Source: Blastococcus sp. VKM Ac-2987 (lineage in GTDB: Bacteria; Actinomycetota; Actinomycetes; Mycobacteriales; Geodermatophilaceae). Taken from it: a stretch of DNA of 64,000 nucleotides. The notes beneath the pieces were generated by a model, which made no database searches, was not told the DNA's origin, and worked only from the letters and a program-made list of their open reading frames with translations. Location: contig NZ_JAPVBG010000002.1 in the NCBI RefSeq assembly GCF_026967805.1, forward strand, positions 114,530 through 178,529. Reading direction: 5' to 3'. Numbering within the stretch: the first letter of the stretch is position 1; each line of letters opens with the position of its first letter. Positions 1 to 7,806 of this stretch are shown here, in pieces. The position numbers and the translations under genes were made by a program.

Positions 1-463
1 CCGCCGCGGGGGGCACCACCAGGCCCGGGGCGGTGCCCACTGGTTCGAGGACCGTGGCGCCGTCGGGGACCAGGGCCTGCTTGCGGACGCCCGCCGCGGT
101 CGCCGCCGGGTCCGAACGCCAGCCGCGGCGGGCCATCAGCCGCTCGACGACCTGCCCGACCCGCTCCTCCAGCCCGGGGTCGACGGCCGAGGGACGGCCC
201 TGGAACTCGCCGACCACCTGCGCGGTCAGGTCGTCGGCGGTGGGCCCGAGCCCGCCGGTGGTGATGATCAGGTCGGCGCCGGTAGCGGTCAGGAAGGCCA
301 GCGCGGCCAGGAGGTCCTCGGGCCGGTCCCCGACCACCACGACGTGGCCGACGTCGACGCCGGCCCGCCGCAGCTGCTCGGCGAGCCAGGGACCGTTCCG
401 GTCGGCGACCCGACCGGTGAGGACCTCGGTCCCGGTGACGACGATTCCCGCTCGGGTGACCAC
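1..463 (-). CDS. cinA: CinA N-terminal domain protein (3' end beyond window)
   Basis: This is the first ~154 codons of a CinA-type protein; the rest lies off the left edge. The reading frame starts at a GTG and is closed just upstream by an in-frame TAG, so this is the earliest possible start. The start reads as a nucleotide-binding beta strand followed by [17 protein letters not shown], and [13 protein letters not shown] appears around residue 70. Both are hallmarks of the molybdopterin-binding-like COG1058 domain of CinA and pyridine-nucleotide pyrophosphatases. CinA proteins act in NMN/ADP-ribose metabolism and are linked to competence and DNA-damage genes in some bacteria. Whether the C-terminal NMN deamidase domain is present cannot be seen. 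The gene is transcribed divergently from the membrane-protein gene at 605. Confidence 0.85.
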   Translation of the reverse strand, partial: MVTRAGIVVTGTEVLTGRVADRNGPWLAEQLRRAGVDVGHVVVVGDRPEDLLAALAFLTATGADLIITTGGLGPTADDLTAQVVGEFQGRPSAVDPGLEERVGQVVERLMARRGWRSDPAATAAGVRKQALVPDGATVLEPVGTAPGLVVPPAA

Positions 464-604
464 GGCCCGACCCTAGGCGTGCCGCTTCCGGCGCACGACC
501 GACGCGGTCCCCGGGTGGCGTGCGGACGCGGGCACCCGCCGCCGCTAGCGTGCGGGGGCACCGCACCGACCGGTTCCCGCCGGAGCCGTCCCGAGGAGGC
601 ACCC

Positions 605-1363
605 GTGAGCACGCCGTCCGACCCGCAGACCCCCGCCCCGGGCACGGGTTTCGCGCAGCCCGACACGGCGGAGATCCCCGTGGTCGCACCCGCCGCGGCC
701 AGGACGACGGTGCAGCAGCTCCCGCCGCCCTCCTCGCCGAGGGCCGGGTCCGAGTCCACGTCGGCGTCGGGAGCCACGTCGGCGTCGGCAGCTCCGTCCG
801 CGTCCGTGCCGCAGCCGGACCCCGCGACGGCGCCGCAGCCCACCGGCCCGGTCGACTTCGTCCCCGGCCCGCCCGGCGCCGGCTCCCCTGCTCCGCCGGC
901 CCAGCCGGCGACGTCGTCCTGGCCGGAGATCCTCGAGGCCGGTGAGTCCGCGGACGAGGCCGCGGCCACGAAGCAGCCGCGCGCCCCCCGGGACCGCACC
1001 GCGCTCGCCGGCGCGGGGCTGGTGGCGCTCGCCCTGGTGCTGCTCCAGCTGGGGCTGGCCCTGGCGTTCGGCACCGGGTCGTTCTGGTCGGCCATCCCGC
1101 TGTGGTCGGCGTTCGCCACCGGCTGCGTCCTCCTGGGCCTCGCCGGGTTCGCCGGGCTGGTGCCGACCGGCCGGCGGCTGGGCGAGCGCACCGGCCGGCG
1201 GATCGCCGCCGGCGGCCTGGCCGGCCTCGCGGTGTTCTGGGTGCTCGTCGTGCTGCCGAACGCCGACACCGACCGCGGTTTCCTGCACACCGCCGCACTC
1301 GCCGCTCTCGGCGGCGCGGTGTGGCTCGCCACGGGTCGCGCCGACCGGACCGCCGCGGGGTGA
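605..1363 (+). CDS. Pro-rich membrane protein of unknown function
   Basis: The protein is 252 residues long. The GTG start at 605 is chosen because a strong GAGGAG ribosome-binding site lies just upstream; an upstream extension of the frame would run into the divergent cinA promoter region. Residues 1 to about 130 are low-complexity Pro/Ala/Ser. They are followed by four hydrophobic segments: one after the basic PRAPRDR stretch, one around SAIPLWSAF, one around AGGLAGLAVFWVLVV and a short C-terminal one. The fold suggests an inner-membrane protein with a long disordered cytoplasmic N-terminus, a common actinobacterial architecture. I recognise no catalytic motif and assign no function. It converges on the kinase gene ending at 1368, with only four bases between the stops. 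Confidence 0.75.
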   Translation: MSTPSDPQTPAPGTGFAQPDTAEIPVVAPAAARTTVQQLPPPSSPRAGSESTSASGATSASAAPSASVPQPDPATAPQPTGPVDFVPGPPGAGSPAPPAQPATSSWPEILEAGESADEAAATKQPRAPRDRTALAGAGLVALALVLLQLGLALAFGTGSFWSAIPLWSAFATGCVLLGLAGFAGLVPTGRRLGERTGRRIAAGGLAGLAVFWVLVVLPNADTDRGFLHTAALAALGGAVWLATGRADRTAAG

Positions 1364-1367
1364 GCGG

Positions 1368-2957
1368 CTAGGTCGCCCGGCTCAGGCCGCGACCCCGTCC
1401 GTTGGCGGCCCCGTTGCCGTTCCCGCCGGCATTGCCGTTGCCGCTGCCGTTGCCGTTCCCGCCCGCGTTGCCGTTCCCGCCCGCGTTGCCGTTCCCGCCC
1501 GCATTGCCGTTGCCGTTCCCGCCGGGGTTGCCGGGCGGCTCGTCGTCGGCCCCGTCGTCGCTGTCGTCGTCCCCCTGGTCCTGCTCGCCGTCGGGGACCG
1601 GTCCGGGGTCCACCGGGAGGGGGACCACGGGCGCCGGGGCGGGGACCACGGGCGCCGGGTCCGGCGCCGGGACCGGCTCGGGGTCGGGCGGTGCGATCGC
1701 GTAGGTGACGGTGACGACGGAGCCGCGGGTCAGCGTGCCCACCGGGCCGAGGTCGAGCACGTGGTCGGCGGGCACGGCCGAGCTCTCCGCCCCGACCAGG
1801 TCCACGCCCAGCCCGGCGGCGGTCAGCTCGGCCGCCACGTCGGCGACCGGCCGCCCGAGGTGGTCGGAGGCGGCGAGCACCACGGTCTCCGGAGCCTCGG
1901 TGGTACCGGTTCCGGGGCCGACCGGGGCGTCGCCCCACACCTGCAGCGCGGCCACGCCGAGCCCCGCGCCGATCAGGAGCGCGGCGAGCGGGGCGACGAG
2001 CCGCCGGCGGGCAGGACGCGGTGCCGGAGCACTCGCGCCGGCGGAGGCGGCGGGGAACGCGGTGGCGGCGAAGGCCCGCGTGTCGCCGCGCGGGGCCACC
2101 GGCGGCAGCGGCCGGCCGGCGCGGATGTCGTCGACGGCGTCCCGGAACGCGGCACCGTCGGGGAAACGCTCGGCCGGGTCCTTCAGCAGGGCCCGGTCGA
2201 TGAGCGCGCGCACCTGCGCGGGGACGTCGGCCGGCAGCGGGTCGGGCACCTCCCGGAGCTGGCGCAGGGCGATCTGCACCGAGTTCTCGCCGTCGAAGGC
2301 CCGGCGCCCGGCGAGGCACTCGTAGCCGATCATGCCCAGCGCGTAGACGTCGCTGGCCGGGCCGGCCTTGCTGCCGGCGGCCTGCTCGGGGGAGAGGTAG
2401 TGCGCGGTGCCCACCACCTGCCCGGTCTGGGTCAGCGGTGCGCTGGCGGCCGACCAGGCGATGCCGAAGTCGGTGATCTTCACGGTGCCGTCGGTGCCCA
2501 CCAGCACGTTCCCCGGCTTGACGTCCCGGTGCACCAGCCCGGCGTCGTGCGCGGCGGCCAGGCCGGCGGCCGTCTGGCGCAGCACCTCCAGGGTGCGGGC
2601 GACGGTGAGCCGCCCCTCCCGCTCCAGGAGCTGCGCGAGCGACTCGCCCTCGACCAGCTCCATCACCAGGTAGGCCAGCGGCTCCCCGTCGTCCGCGACG
2701 CCCTCGCCGTAGTCGAACAGCGCCGCGATGTTGCGGTGGGTCAGCAGCGCGCTGTGCTGGGCCTCGGCGCGGAACCGGGCCACGAACGTGGCGTCGCCGG
2801 TGTACTCGCTGCGCAGCACCTTCGCCGCGACGGGCCGCCGGAGGACGACGTCGCGCGCCCGCCACACCTGGCCCATGCCGCCGGTGGCGAGCAGGGAGAG
2901 CAGCTCGTAGCGGCCGCCGAGCAGTCTCGTCGAGGGCGGCCGGCGCCCCGCCGTCAC
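1368..2957 (-). CDS. Transmembrane Ser/Thr protein kinase with PASTA-like ectodomain
   Basis: The protein is 529 residues long. A Hanks-type kinase domain covers about residues 14-280: a Gly-rich loop (ATGGMGQVW), catalytic Lys46, HRDVKPGN with Asp145, DFG at 163-165 and SPEQ in the activation segment. Residues about 320-340 are a single transmembrane helix, so the C-terminus should be extracytoplasmic. It contains one PASTA-like repeat (LGRPVADVAAELTAAGLGV) and an acidic/Pro stretch, and ends in a Gly/Asn repeat tail encoded by an 18-bp DNA repeat. The GTG start overlaps the stop of the upstream kinase gene by four bases, so the two are probably translationally coupled. Substrates are unknown. 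It is distinct from pknA and pknB at 28-32 kb and looks like a local duplicate of its neighbour. Confidence 0.9.
   Translation of the reverse strand: MTAGRRPPSTRLLGGRYELLSLLATGGMGQVWRARDVVLRRPVAAKVLRSEYTGDATFVARFRAEAQHSALLTHRNIAALFDYGEGVADDGEPLAYLVMELVEGESLAQLLEREGRLTVARTLEVLRQTAAGLAAAHDAGLVHRDVKPGNVLVGTDGTVKITDFGIAWSAASAPLTQTGQVVGTAHYLSPEQAAGSKAGPASDVYALGMIGYECLAGRRAFDGENSVQIALRQLREVPDPLPADVPAQVRALIDRALLKDPAERFPDGAAFRDAVDDIRAGRPLPPVAPRGDTRAFAATAFPAASAGASAPAPRPARRRLVAPLAALLIGAGLGVAALQVWGDAPVGPGTGTTEAPETVVLAASDHLGRPVADVAAELTAAGLGVDLVGAESSAVPADHVLDLGPVGTLTRGSVVTVTYAIAPPDPEPVPAPDPAPVVPAPAPVVPLPVDPGPVPDGEQDQGDDDSDDGADDEPPGNPGGNGNGNAGGNGNAGGNGNAGGNGNGSGNGNAGGNGNGAANGRGRGLSRAT
1402..1533. repeat. 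18-bp imperfect tandem repeat encoding a Gly/Asn tail
   Basis: A short-period GC-rich repeat lies at the 3' end of the kinase gene. The clearest units read gttcccgcccgcgttgcc and recur every 18 bp with few substitutions; shorter 6-bp-based units flank them. On the minus strand they encode GGNGNA-type hexapeptides. Such repeats are prone to length change by slippage. Confidence 0.85.
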
Positions 2958-4603
2958 GGAGCGGGGGGCGCGGTCGACGGCGCTGACGTCGTCGTAGGGG
3001 GCGGGGGCGAGGACGAGGTGGGGGTCGACGTCGAGGTCGACGTGGGGGCCGCGCTGGTCGACGTGGCCGTCGTCGTCCCGGTCGGCGTCGTCGCGGTCGG
3101 CTCGGTCGCCGTCTCCTCGGGCGGCTCGCTGGTGGTCGTCGCCGGGAGCGTGGGGGTCGTCGTCGCCGCCGGCGTGGGAGGGGGTGGAGCCACCGGCTCG
3201 GTCGTGCGCCGCGTGGTCGACGGCGCGGGGCGCTCCACCGCCGCGCCGGTCACCACCGAGCCGCGGGGCTCCTCGCGCTGCTGGGGCGCGGCCGCGGCGT
3301 AGCGGACGACCACCCGGTCGCCGTTCTGCAGGGGACGGCCCGCGGGCGAGATCCCGGTCACCCGGTCGGGGACGACGTCGTCGCGGACCTCGGCCCGCAC
3401 GGTGACGGTCAGCCCCAGCGCGGCCAGCCGCTCGGCGACCTCGCCCACCGGCCGGCCCAGGTAGTCGCCCTCCGCCAGGACGAGGCTGCCCGCGAGGCGC
3501 TGCTCGGCGGCCACCGGGCTCGGAGGCGGCGGCCCGTCGGTGAGCGACTGCAGCACGGCCGCGCTGATCCCCGCCCCGGCCAGCAGGCCCAGCAGCGGCA
3601 GGAGCACCACGGTCGCCCTCCCGCGCCGGCGGGCTCCCGGCGGACGCGCGACGCCGAGCTCGGTCGGTGCCCCCGACGGGTGCGCCCCGGCCGGGCGGGA
3701 CCCGCCGGCCCGGCGCCGCCGGGGCCGCGGCCGGTCCGCGCCGGTGGTCGCGTACCGGGGCCGGCGGCCGGCCTGCAGGTCGGCGACGGCCGCGGCGAAG
3801 CTGGCGCCGTCCGGGATGCGGGCGTCGGGGTCCTTGACCAGGGCGTGGCCGATCAGGGTCCGGACGCCGGGGGGCAGCCCGCCGGGCAGCGGGTCGGGGT
3901 CCTCCCGCACCTGCTTGAGCGCGATGGTGACGGCGTTGTCGCCCTCGAACGCCGGGTGCCCGGTGAGGCACTCGTAGCCGATCAGCCCGAGGGCGTAGAC
4001 GTCGCTGGCGGGGGTGGCGTGCCGCCCCTCGGCCTGCTCGGGGGACAGGTACTGCGGCGTGCCGATGACCTGGCCGGTACGGGTGAGCGCCACGCTGCGC
4101 GCCGACCAGGCGATGCCGAAGTCGGTGATCTTCACCGTGCCGTCGGGGCGGACCAGGATGTTCCCGGGCTTGACGTCGCGGTGCACCATGCCGAGCCGGT
4201 GGGCCTCGGCCAGCCCCGAGGCGGTCTGGTGCAGCAGCGACAGCGTCGTCTCCGGGCGGAGCGGGCCCTCGCGCCGGAGCAGGGCCGACAGCGGCTCCCC
4301 CTCCACCAGCTCCATCACCAGGTAGGCGAGCGTCTCCCCCGACCCGTCCTGGGCGGTCTCCTCCCCGTAGTCGAAGACCGCCGCGATGTTCGGGTTCCCG
4401 AGCGAGGCGGCGTGCTGCGCCTCGGCGCGGAAGCGGGCGACGAAGGTCGGGTCGCCGGTGTACTCGCTGCGCAGGACCTTCACGGCGACCGGGCGGTCCA
4501 GTGCGGTGTCCAGCGCCCGCCAGACCTGGCCCATGCCGCCGGCGGCGATCAGCTGGTGCAGTTCGTAGCGGTTGCCCAGGCACCTGCGTCCCGGTTCCAC
4601 CAC
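2954..4603 (-). CDS. Transmembrane Ser/Thr protein kinase with Thr/Pro-rich ectodomain
   Basis: The protein is 549 residues long. Kinase motifs are AAGGMGQVW, Lys42, HRDVKPGN with Asp143, DFG at 161-163 and LSPEQ. After a basic linker, residues about 330-352 form one transmembrane helix. A single PASTA-like module follows (LGRPVGEVAERLAALGLTV) and then a long Thr/Ser/Pro tail that could be a glycosylated, wall-spanning stalk. The GTG start (a second GTG follows directly) sits about eight bases after GAGGAG. The kinase domain is closely similar to that of the downstream gene, for example the shared stretch VLRSEYTGD followed by FVARFRAEAQH, pointing to tandem duplication. The two genes overlap by four bases. 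The extracellular signal and the targets are unknown. Confidence 0.9.
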   Translation of the reverse strand: MVEPGRRCLGNRYELHQLIAAGGMGQVWRALDTALDRPVAVKVLRSEYTGDPTFVARFRAEAQHAASLGNPNIAAVFDYGEETAQDGSGETLAYLVMELVEGEPLSALLRREGPLRPETTLSLLHQTASGLAEAHRLGMVHRDVKPGNILVRPDGTVKITDFGIAWSARSVALTRTGQVIGTPQYLSPEQAEGRHATPASDVYALGLIGYECLTGHPAFEGDNAVTIALKQVREDPDPLPGGLPPGVRTLIGHALVKDPDARIPDGASFAAAVADLQAGRRPRYATTGADRPRPRRRRAGGSRPAGAHPSGAPTELGVARPPGARRRGRATVVLLPLLGLLAGAGISAAVLQSLTDGPPPPSPVAAEQRLAGSLVLAEGDYLGRPVGEVAERLAALGLTVTVRAEVRDDVVPDRVTGISPAGRPLQNGDRVVVRYAAAAPQQREEPRGSVVTGAAVERPAPSTTRRTTEPVAPPPPTPAATTTPTLPATTTSEPPEETATEPTATTPTGTTTATSTSAAPTSTSTSTPTSSSPPPPTTTSAPSTAPPAP

Positions 4604-5065
4604 GGAGGTCGCTCCTCGTCCGGCCCGTGCGCCGGGCCCTGTCCGTCCGGGGAACCGCGCAGCACCCCGACGTCTGGTGTCCAGCCCGGGCCCGGGCTAC
4701 ACATCACGGTTCGGCCACATCGTCCCCGACGGGTGCGGGTGCTCCGGACCGGTCCTGCTGCGACGCTCGCCATCCCCGGCGTGCCGGTTGCGCCGCGTAG
4801 GCGCGGCGCCACGTCGTCGCTCGCTCCTCGACCCGCTCCGCGGTCGTCCCGTCATCGCCGCGACCCGGGTCGACCCCCATCGGACAGGGTGGAGCCGGGT
4901 GCGCAGCCGGCTCCACCTCGCCGCGCCCGGGTCGACCCGGTGGCGACGGGCGCCGGAGGGCTCGACCGAGGACGCGGACCACGCCCCGGTGCAGCCTGGC
5001 AAGGTGACGGCCGACAGGGCCGCGCAGCCGTGGCCGCACCGAACGAGCCGGAAGGCAGGACGACG
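4604..5065. other. Gene-free divergent region with hairpin and repeated palindromes
   Basis: This stretch of 462 bp separates the kinase gene (minus) from the enoyl-CoA hydratase gene (plus), so it must hold both promoters. I see no convincing ORF. Its middle contains a perfect hairpin (4888-4917). Each side of the hairpin carries a copy of a cgggtcgaccc-type palindrome: one near 4864-4876, preceded by tcgccgcga, and one near 4926-4939, preceded by tcgccgcgc. Confidence 0.6.
4888..4917. repeat. Perfect 11-bp inverted repeat
   Basis: The arm ggtggagccgg (4888-4898) is matched exactly by its complement at 4907-4917, with an eight-base loop. It lies between divergent genes, so an ordinary intrinsic terminator is not expected here. 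It may be a regulatory or RNA structure. No T-tract follows. Confidence 0.7.
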
Positions 5066-5842
5066 ATGTCCGACACCGTGACCCGGGAGGACGCCGGCGG
5101 CGTCGCCACCCTCACCCTGCTGCGCGCGGGGCTCACGTCGGCGCTGCGTCAGGACCTGCGCGCCGCGGTCGAGGACGTCGCGGCGGACGAGTCGGTGCGG
5201 GCCGTGCTGCTCACCGGCACCGGTCGGGCGTTCTGCGTGGGCCAGGATCTCGGTGAGCACCTGCAGAAGCTGCAGGGGGAGGGCGAGCCGCCGCTGTCGG
5301 TGGTGGAGCGCGAGTACAACCCGCTGGTGCTGGCGCTGGCCGGGCTCCGGGTGCCGGTCGTCGTCGGCATCAACGGGGCCTGCGCGGGCGCCGGGCTGGG
5401 CATGGCCCTGGCCGGTGACCTCCGGGTCGCGGCCGCCGGGGCCAAGTTCACGACGGCGTTCACCGGCATCGGGCTGTCCAGCGACTCGGCGCTGGCGGCG
5501 CGGCTGGTGCACAGCGTGGGCGGCTCCCGCGCGGCGCAGCTGCTGCTGATGCCCGAGCCGTTCCTGGCCGAGACCGCCGCGGAGTGGGGGCTGGTGCACC
5601 GCGTCGTGGCGCCCGAGCAGGTGCTGCCCGAGGCGCAGGAGCTCGCGATGCGGCTGGCCGCGGGCCCGACCGCCGCCTACCGCGCGGTGAAGACCGTGCT
5701 GGCCACCGCGGCCACCGACTCGCTGGCGGAGACCCTCGCCCTCGAGGCGCGGCTGCAGTCCGAGGTCGGGCAGACCGCCGACCACCGCGAGGCGGTCGAG
5801 GCGTTCCTCGAGAAGCGGGCGCCGCGCTTCACCGGCCGCTGA
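5066..5842 (+). CDS. Enoyl-CoA hydratase/isomerase family protein (PaaG-like)
   Basis: The protein is 258 residues long, typical of the crotonase superfamily. It carries the oxyanion-hole stretch AFCVGQDLG (about 56-63) and the second loop GINGACAGAGLGMALAGD (about 101-118). At the catalytic position it has IGLSSDSAL with Asp140 instead of the usual hydratase Glu, which resembles PaaG-type isomerases acting on ring-epoxide or enoyl-CoA substrates. No phenylacetate genes lie nearby, so the substrate is unknown. The ATG start is preceded by GGAAGGCAGGA. It is a single-gene transcription unit ending in a hairpin at 5873-5909. A role in fatty-acid or aromatic acyl-CoA degradation is inferred from the family only. 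Confidence 0.88.
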   Translation: MSDTVTREDAGGVATLTLLRAGLTSALRQDLRAAVEDVAADESVRAVLLTGTGRAFCVGQDLGEHLQKLQGEGEPPLSVVEREYNPLVLALAGLRVPVVVGINGACAGAGLGMALAGDLRVAAAGAKFTTAFTGIGLSSDSALAARLVHSVGGSRAAQLLLMPEPFLAETAAEWGLVHRVVAPEQVLPEAQELAMRLAAGPTAAYRAVKTVLATAATDSLAETLALEARLQSEVGQTADHREAVEAFLEKRAPRFTGR

Positions 5843-5872
5843 CGCCGGGCCGCTCGCGCCGGGATACGTGCA

Positions 5873-5909
5873 CCTGCCGTCGGGCGGGCGGGTCCGAGCC
5901 GACGGCAGG
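5873..5909. terminator. Hairpin between convergent genes
   Basis: An exact 11-bp inverted repeat (cctgccgtcgg at 5873-5883, complement at 5899-5909) with a 15-base loop lies 30 bp after the hydratase stop and 33 bp from the end of the converging small gene. It is probably a bidirectional terminator. Confidence 0.55.
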
Positions 5910-5941
5910 GCGTCAGGGGGTCGCCGTCGCCGGCGACGTGA

Positions 5942-6160
5942 TCAGCGGGCGAGCGTGGTGCACGAGGGGCAGACGTCGGCGGCGCGCAGCGGCCACGCCT
6001 GCTCCGGGGCGATGCGGGCCAGCGAACCGCAGACGGTGAGCTCGCAGGCCCCGTCCAGCTCGGCCGGCGGCCGGTGCAGCTCCACGGCGTGCCACAGCGC
6101 GGCGGTGGGCCCGTGGGCGCGGCTGCGCGCGGCGGCGAACACGGTCGTCTGCAGCATCAT
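5942..6160 (-). CDS. Small Cys-containing protein of unknown function
   Basis: A predicted protein of 72 residues, starting at one of two adjacent ATG codons (6160 or 6157). It has two Cys a few residues apart (ACELTVCGSLA) and a C-terminal VCPSCTTLA, which could form a zinc-binding knuckle. The pattern recalls short actinobacterial proteins with a CxxC near the C-terminus. A longer frame upstream exists, but it runs through the start region of the divergent gene at 6261 and looks non-coding. Function is unknown, and the coding call rests on the Cys pattern and local frame. Confidence 0.55.
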   Translation of the reverse strand: MMLQTTVFAAARSRAHGPTAALWHAVELHRPPAELDGACELTVCGSLARIAPEQAWPLRAADVCPSCTTLAR

Positions 6161-6260
6161 GCGGAGGACGTCGGCAGGGCGGGCGGCCCGCGAGACGGGG
6201 CCGGGGCCGCGTCCCACCCCGAAGGGTGAGGGGCGCCGCCCGCGGTGCAGGATCGGCGGC

Positions 6261-6899
6261 ATGGAGCTCACCAAGCACGGTCATGCCTGCGTGGTCCTCG
6301 CCGAGGGGGACCGGCGACTGGTCATCGATCCCGGCGCCTTCACCGATCCGGTGGCGCTGGACGGCGCGACGGCGGTGCTCGTCACGCACGAGCACGCCGA
6401 CCACTTCGTGCCCGACCGGCTGCGCGCGGCGATGGAGGCGAGCCCGGGTCTCGAGGTGTGGACCAACCGCTCGGTGGCCGCCCAGCTGGAAGGTGCCGGG
6501 GACCGGGTGCACGTGGTGGGCGCCGGCGACGTGGTCACCGCCGCGGGCTTCGAGGTGCAGGTGCACGGGGAGCTGCACGCGGAGATCCACGCGGACCTGC
6601 CCCGGGTGGCCAACGTGGGCTTCCTCGTCGACGGCACGGTCTTCCACCCCGGCGACGCCTTCACGGTGCCCGACGCGCCGGTCGCGACGTTGCTGCTGCC
6701 GCTGCACGCGCCGTGGTCCCGGACGGCCGAGGTCATCGACTACCTGCGGGCGGTGCACGCCGACCAGGCGTTCGCGGTGCACGACGGGCTGCTCAACGAC
6801 ACCGGGAAGGGCGTCGTCGGCGGGCTGCTCGGGGAGCGGGGTCCGGGGACCCCGACCCCCGTCAGCCTGCTGACCCCGGGGGAGACCGTCGAGCTCTGA
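6261..6899 (+). CDS. MBL-fold metal-dependent hydrolase (UlaG/UPF0173-like)
   Basis: The protein is 212 residues long. It begins MELTKHGHACV and carries the metallo-beta-lactamase signature VTHEHADHF around residue 46, plus the downstream metal ligands FHPGDAFTVP and a late VHDGLLND. The short, lactonase-like form without extra domains matches the UlaG/UPF0173 branch, which hydrolyses phosphodiester, lactone or phosphonate-type bonds. The specific substrate cannot be told. It is divergent from the small Cys protein and probably a single-gene unit, since the next gene (6921) is on the other strand. Confidence 0.88.
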   Translation: MELTKHGHACVVLAEGDRRLVIDPGAFTDPVALDGATAVLVTHEHADHFVPDRLRAAMEASPGLEVWTNRSVAAQLEGAGDRVHVVGAGDVVTAAGFEVQVHGELHAEIHADLPRVANVGFLVDGTVFHPGDAFTVPDAPVATLLLPLHAPWSRTAEVIDYLRAVHADQAFAVHDGLLNDTGKGVVGGLLGERGPGTPTPVSLLTPGETVEL

Positions 6900-6920
6900 G
6901 TCCCCCCGGGGCCGGCCGGG

Positions 6921-7199
6921 TCAGTGCCGGACGGAGCGGTTCGAGCGACCCGCCGTGCCCGCGTAGCCGCCGACCAGCACGAGGGCGGCGACGACGGCGA
7001 GCACGAAGCCCAGGATGTTGAGCTCGAAGATGTCACCGGTGCCGAAGAAGCTGGCGATGAGACCACCGATGATGGCGCCGAGGACACCCAGCACCAGGGT
7101 GGCGACGATGCTGATGTGCTGCTTGCCCGGGAGCAGCAGCCGGGCGAGGGCGCCGATGACGAGACCGATCACGATGAGGCCGAGGATGTCGAAAAGCAC
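6921..7199 (-). CDS. GlsB/YeaQ/YmgE family small membrane protein
   Basis: The protein is 92 residues long with three hydrophobic segments: ILGLIVIGLVIGALARLL, then ATLVLGVLGAIIGGLIAS, then FVLAVVAALVLVGGYAG. The Gly-rich pattern GALARLLLPG and LGAIIGGLIASFFG is the signature of the transglycosylase-associated family. The name is historical and no enzymatic role is established; members are often stress-induced. The ATG start has AAGGAGAAC just upstream. It converges with the MBL-fold gene. Confidence 0.85.
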   Translation of the reverse strand: MLFDILGLIVIGLVIGALARLLLPGKQHISIVATLVLGVLGAIIGGLIASFFGTGDIFELNILGFVLAVVAALVLVGGYAGTAGRSNRSVRH

Positions 7200-7337
7200 A
7201 GGGTTCTCCTTCGTTCGACCGGCGCTGCGCTACCGGCAGGAGGCCGGGCACACCACGCCGGTGCACGACTGGAGCAGGTACCCGGTCATGTGACAGTGAT
7301 GCGTCGATCCCCCGATCGGGGTGGCGATCACAGCAGG

Positions 7338-7805
7338 TCAGGAGGTACCCGTGGCCCGCGCCACATGTGCGGGCACCTTCGCCAGCTCCTCCTCGACGGT
7401 CCGCGCGACCAGCTTCCGGAGGGCGCTGCGCTGCAGGCTGCGGACCACCCGGCTGCCGCCGACCGGCTCGTGCGTCAGGGTGATCGACACGCGGGTCCCG
7501 CCGGCCGGGGTCTCGGCCAGCTCGATCCGCGTCGTCCAGCGCTCCGGCGTCAGGTCCAGGCGGGAGACGACCAGCCGGGGCTCGTCCCACTCCAGGATCT
7601 CGCCCCGCGGGGCACCGGCGCCCGGGGGCGTGCCGTCGAGCTGCCCGGGCGCGCAGACGAACGTCGTCCCGACCCCCGGCGCCCCGGCACCCCCGAGGAC
7701 GTACGAGACGTCGCAGACGGCGCAGTAGGGCTCGAGCACCGCCAGGGCCCGCCAGACGTCGGCCCGTGGCTCGGGCACCTCGCGGGTACCGCTCGCGGTC
7801 GTCAC
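7338..7805 (-). CDS. SRPBCC (START-like) family protein
   Basis: The protein is 155 residues long. It starts as VTTASGTREVPEPRADVWRALA, the typical first strand and helix of polyketide-cyclase/START-like folds. It ends in the long C-terminal helix (LVARTVEEELAKV) that covers the ligand cavity. The GTG start overlaps the region of the upstream GntR stop (TGA at 7807-7809), with GGAGGG upstream, so the pair is co-transcribed and probably coupled. The family binds hydrophobic ligands; the ligand is unknown. The arrangement suggests that the regulator and this protein serve the same metabolite. Confidence 0.8.
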   Translation of the reverse strand: MTTASGTREVPEPRADVWRALAVLEPYCAVCDVSYVLGGAGAPGVGTTFVCAPGQLDGTPPGAGAPRGEILEWDEPRLVVSRLDLTPERWTTRIELAETPAGGTRVSITLTHEPVGGSRVVRSLQRSALRKLVARTVEEELAKVPAHVARATGTS

Positions 7806-7806
7806 C

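Noticed and set aside
1402..1533. Possible CRISPR array
   Set aside because: Units are 18 bp, contiguous, in frame and without unique spacers; it is a coding tandem repeat.
289..4583. Long overlapping frames on both strands across the two kinase genes
   Set aside because: They lie in other frames of clear kinase domains and translate to Arg/Gly/Ala-rich sequence; the real starts are set by domain content and ribosome-binding sites.
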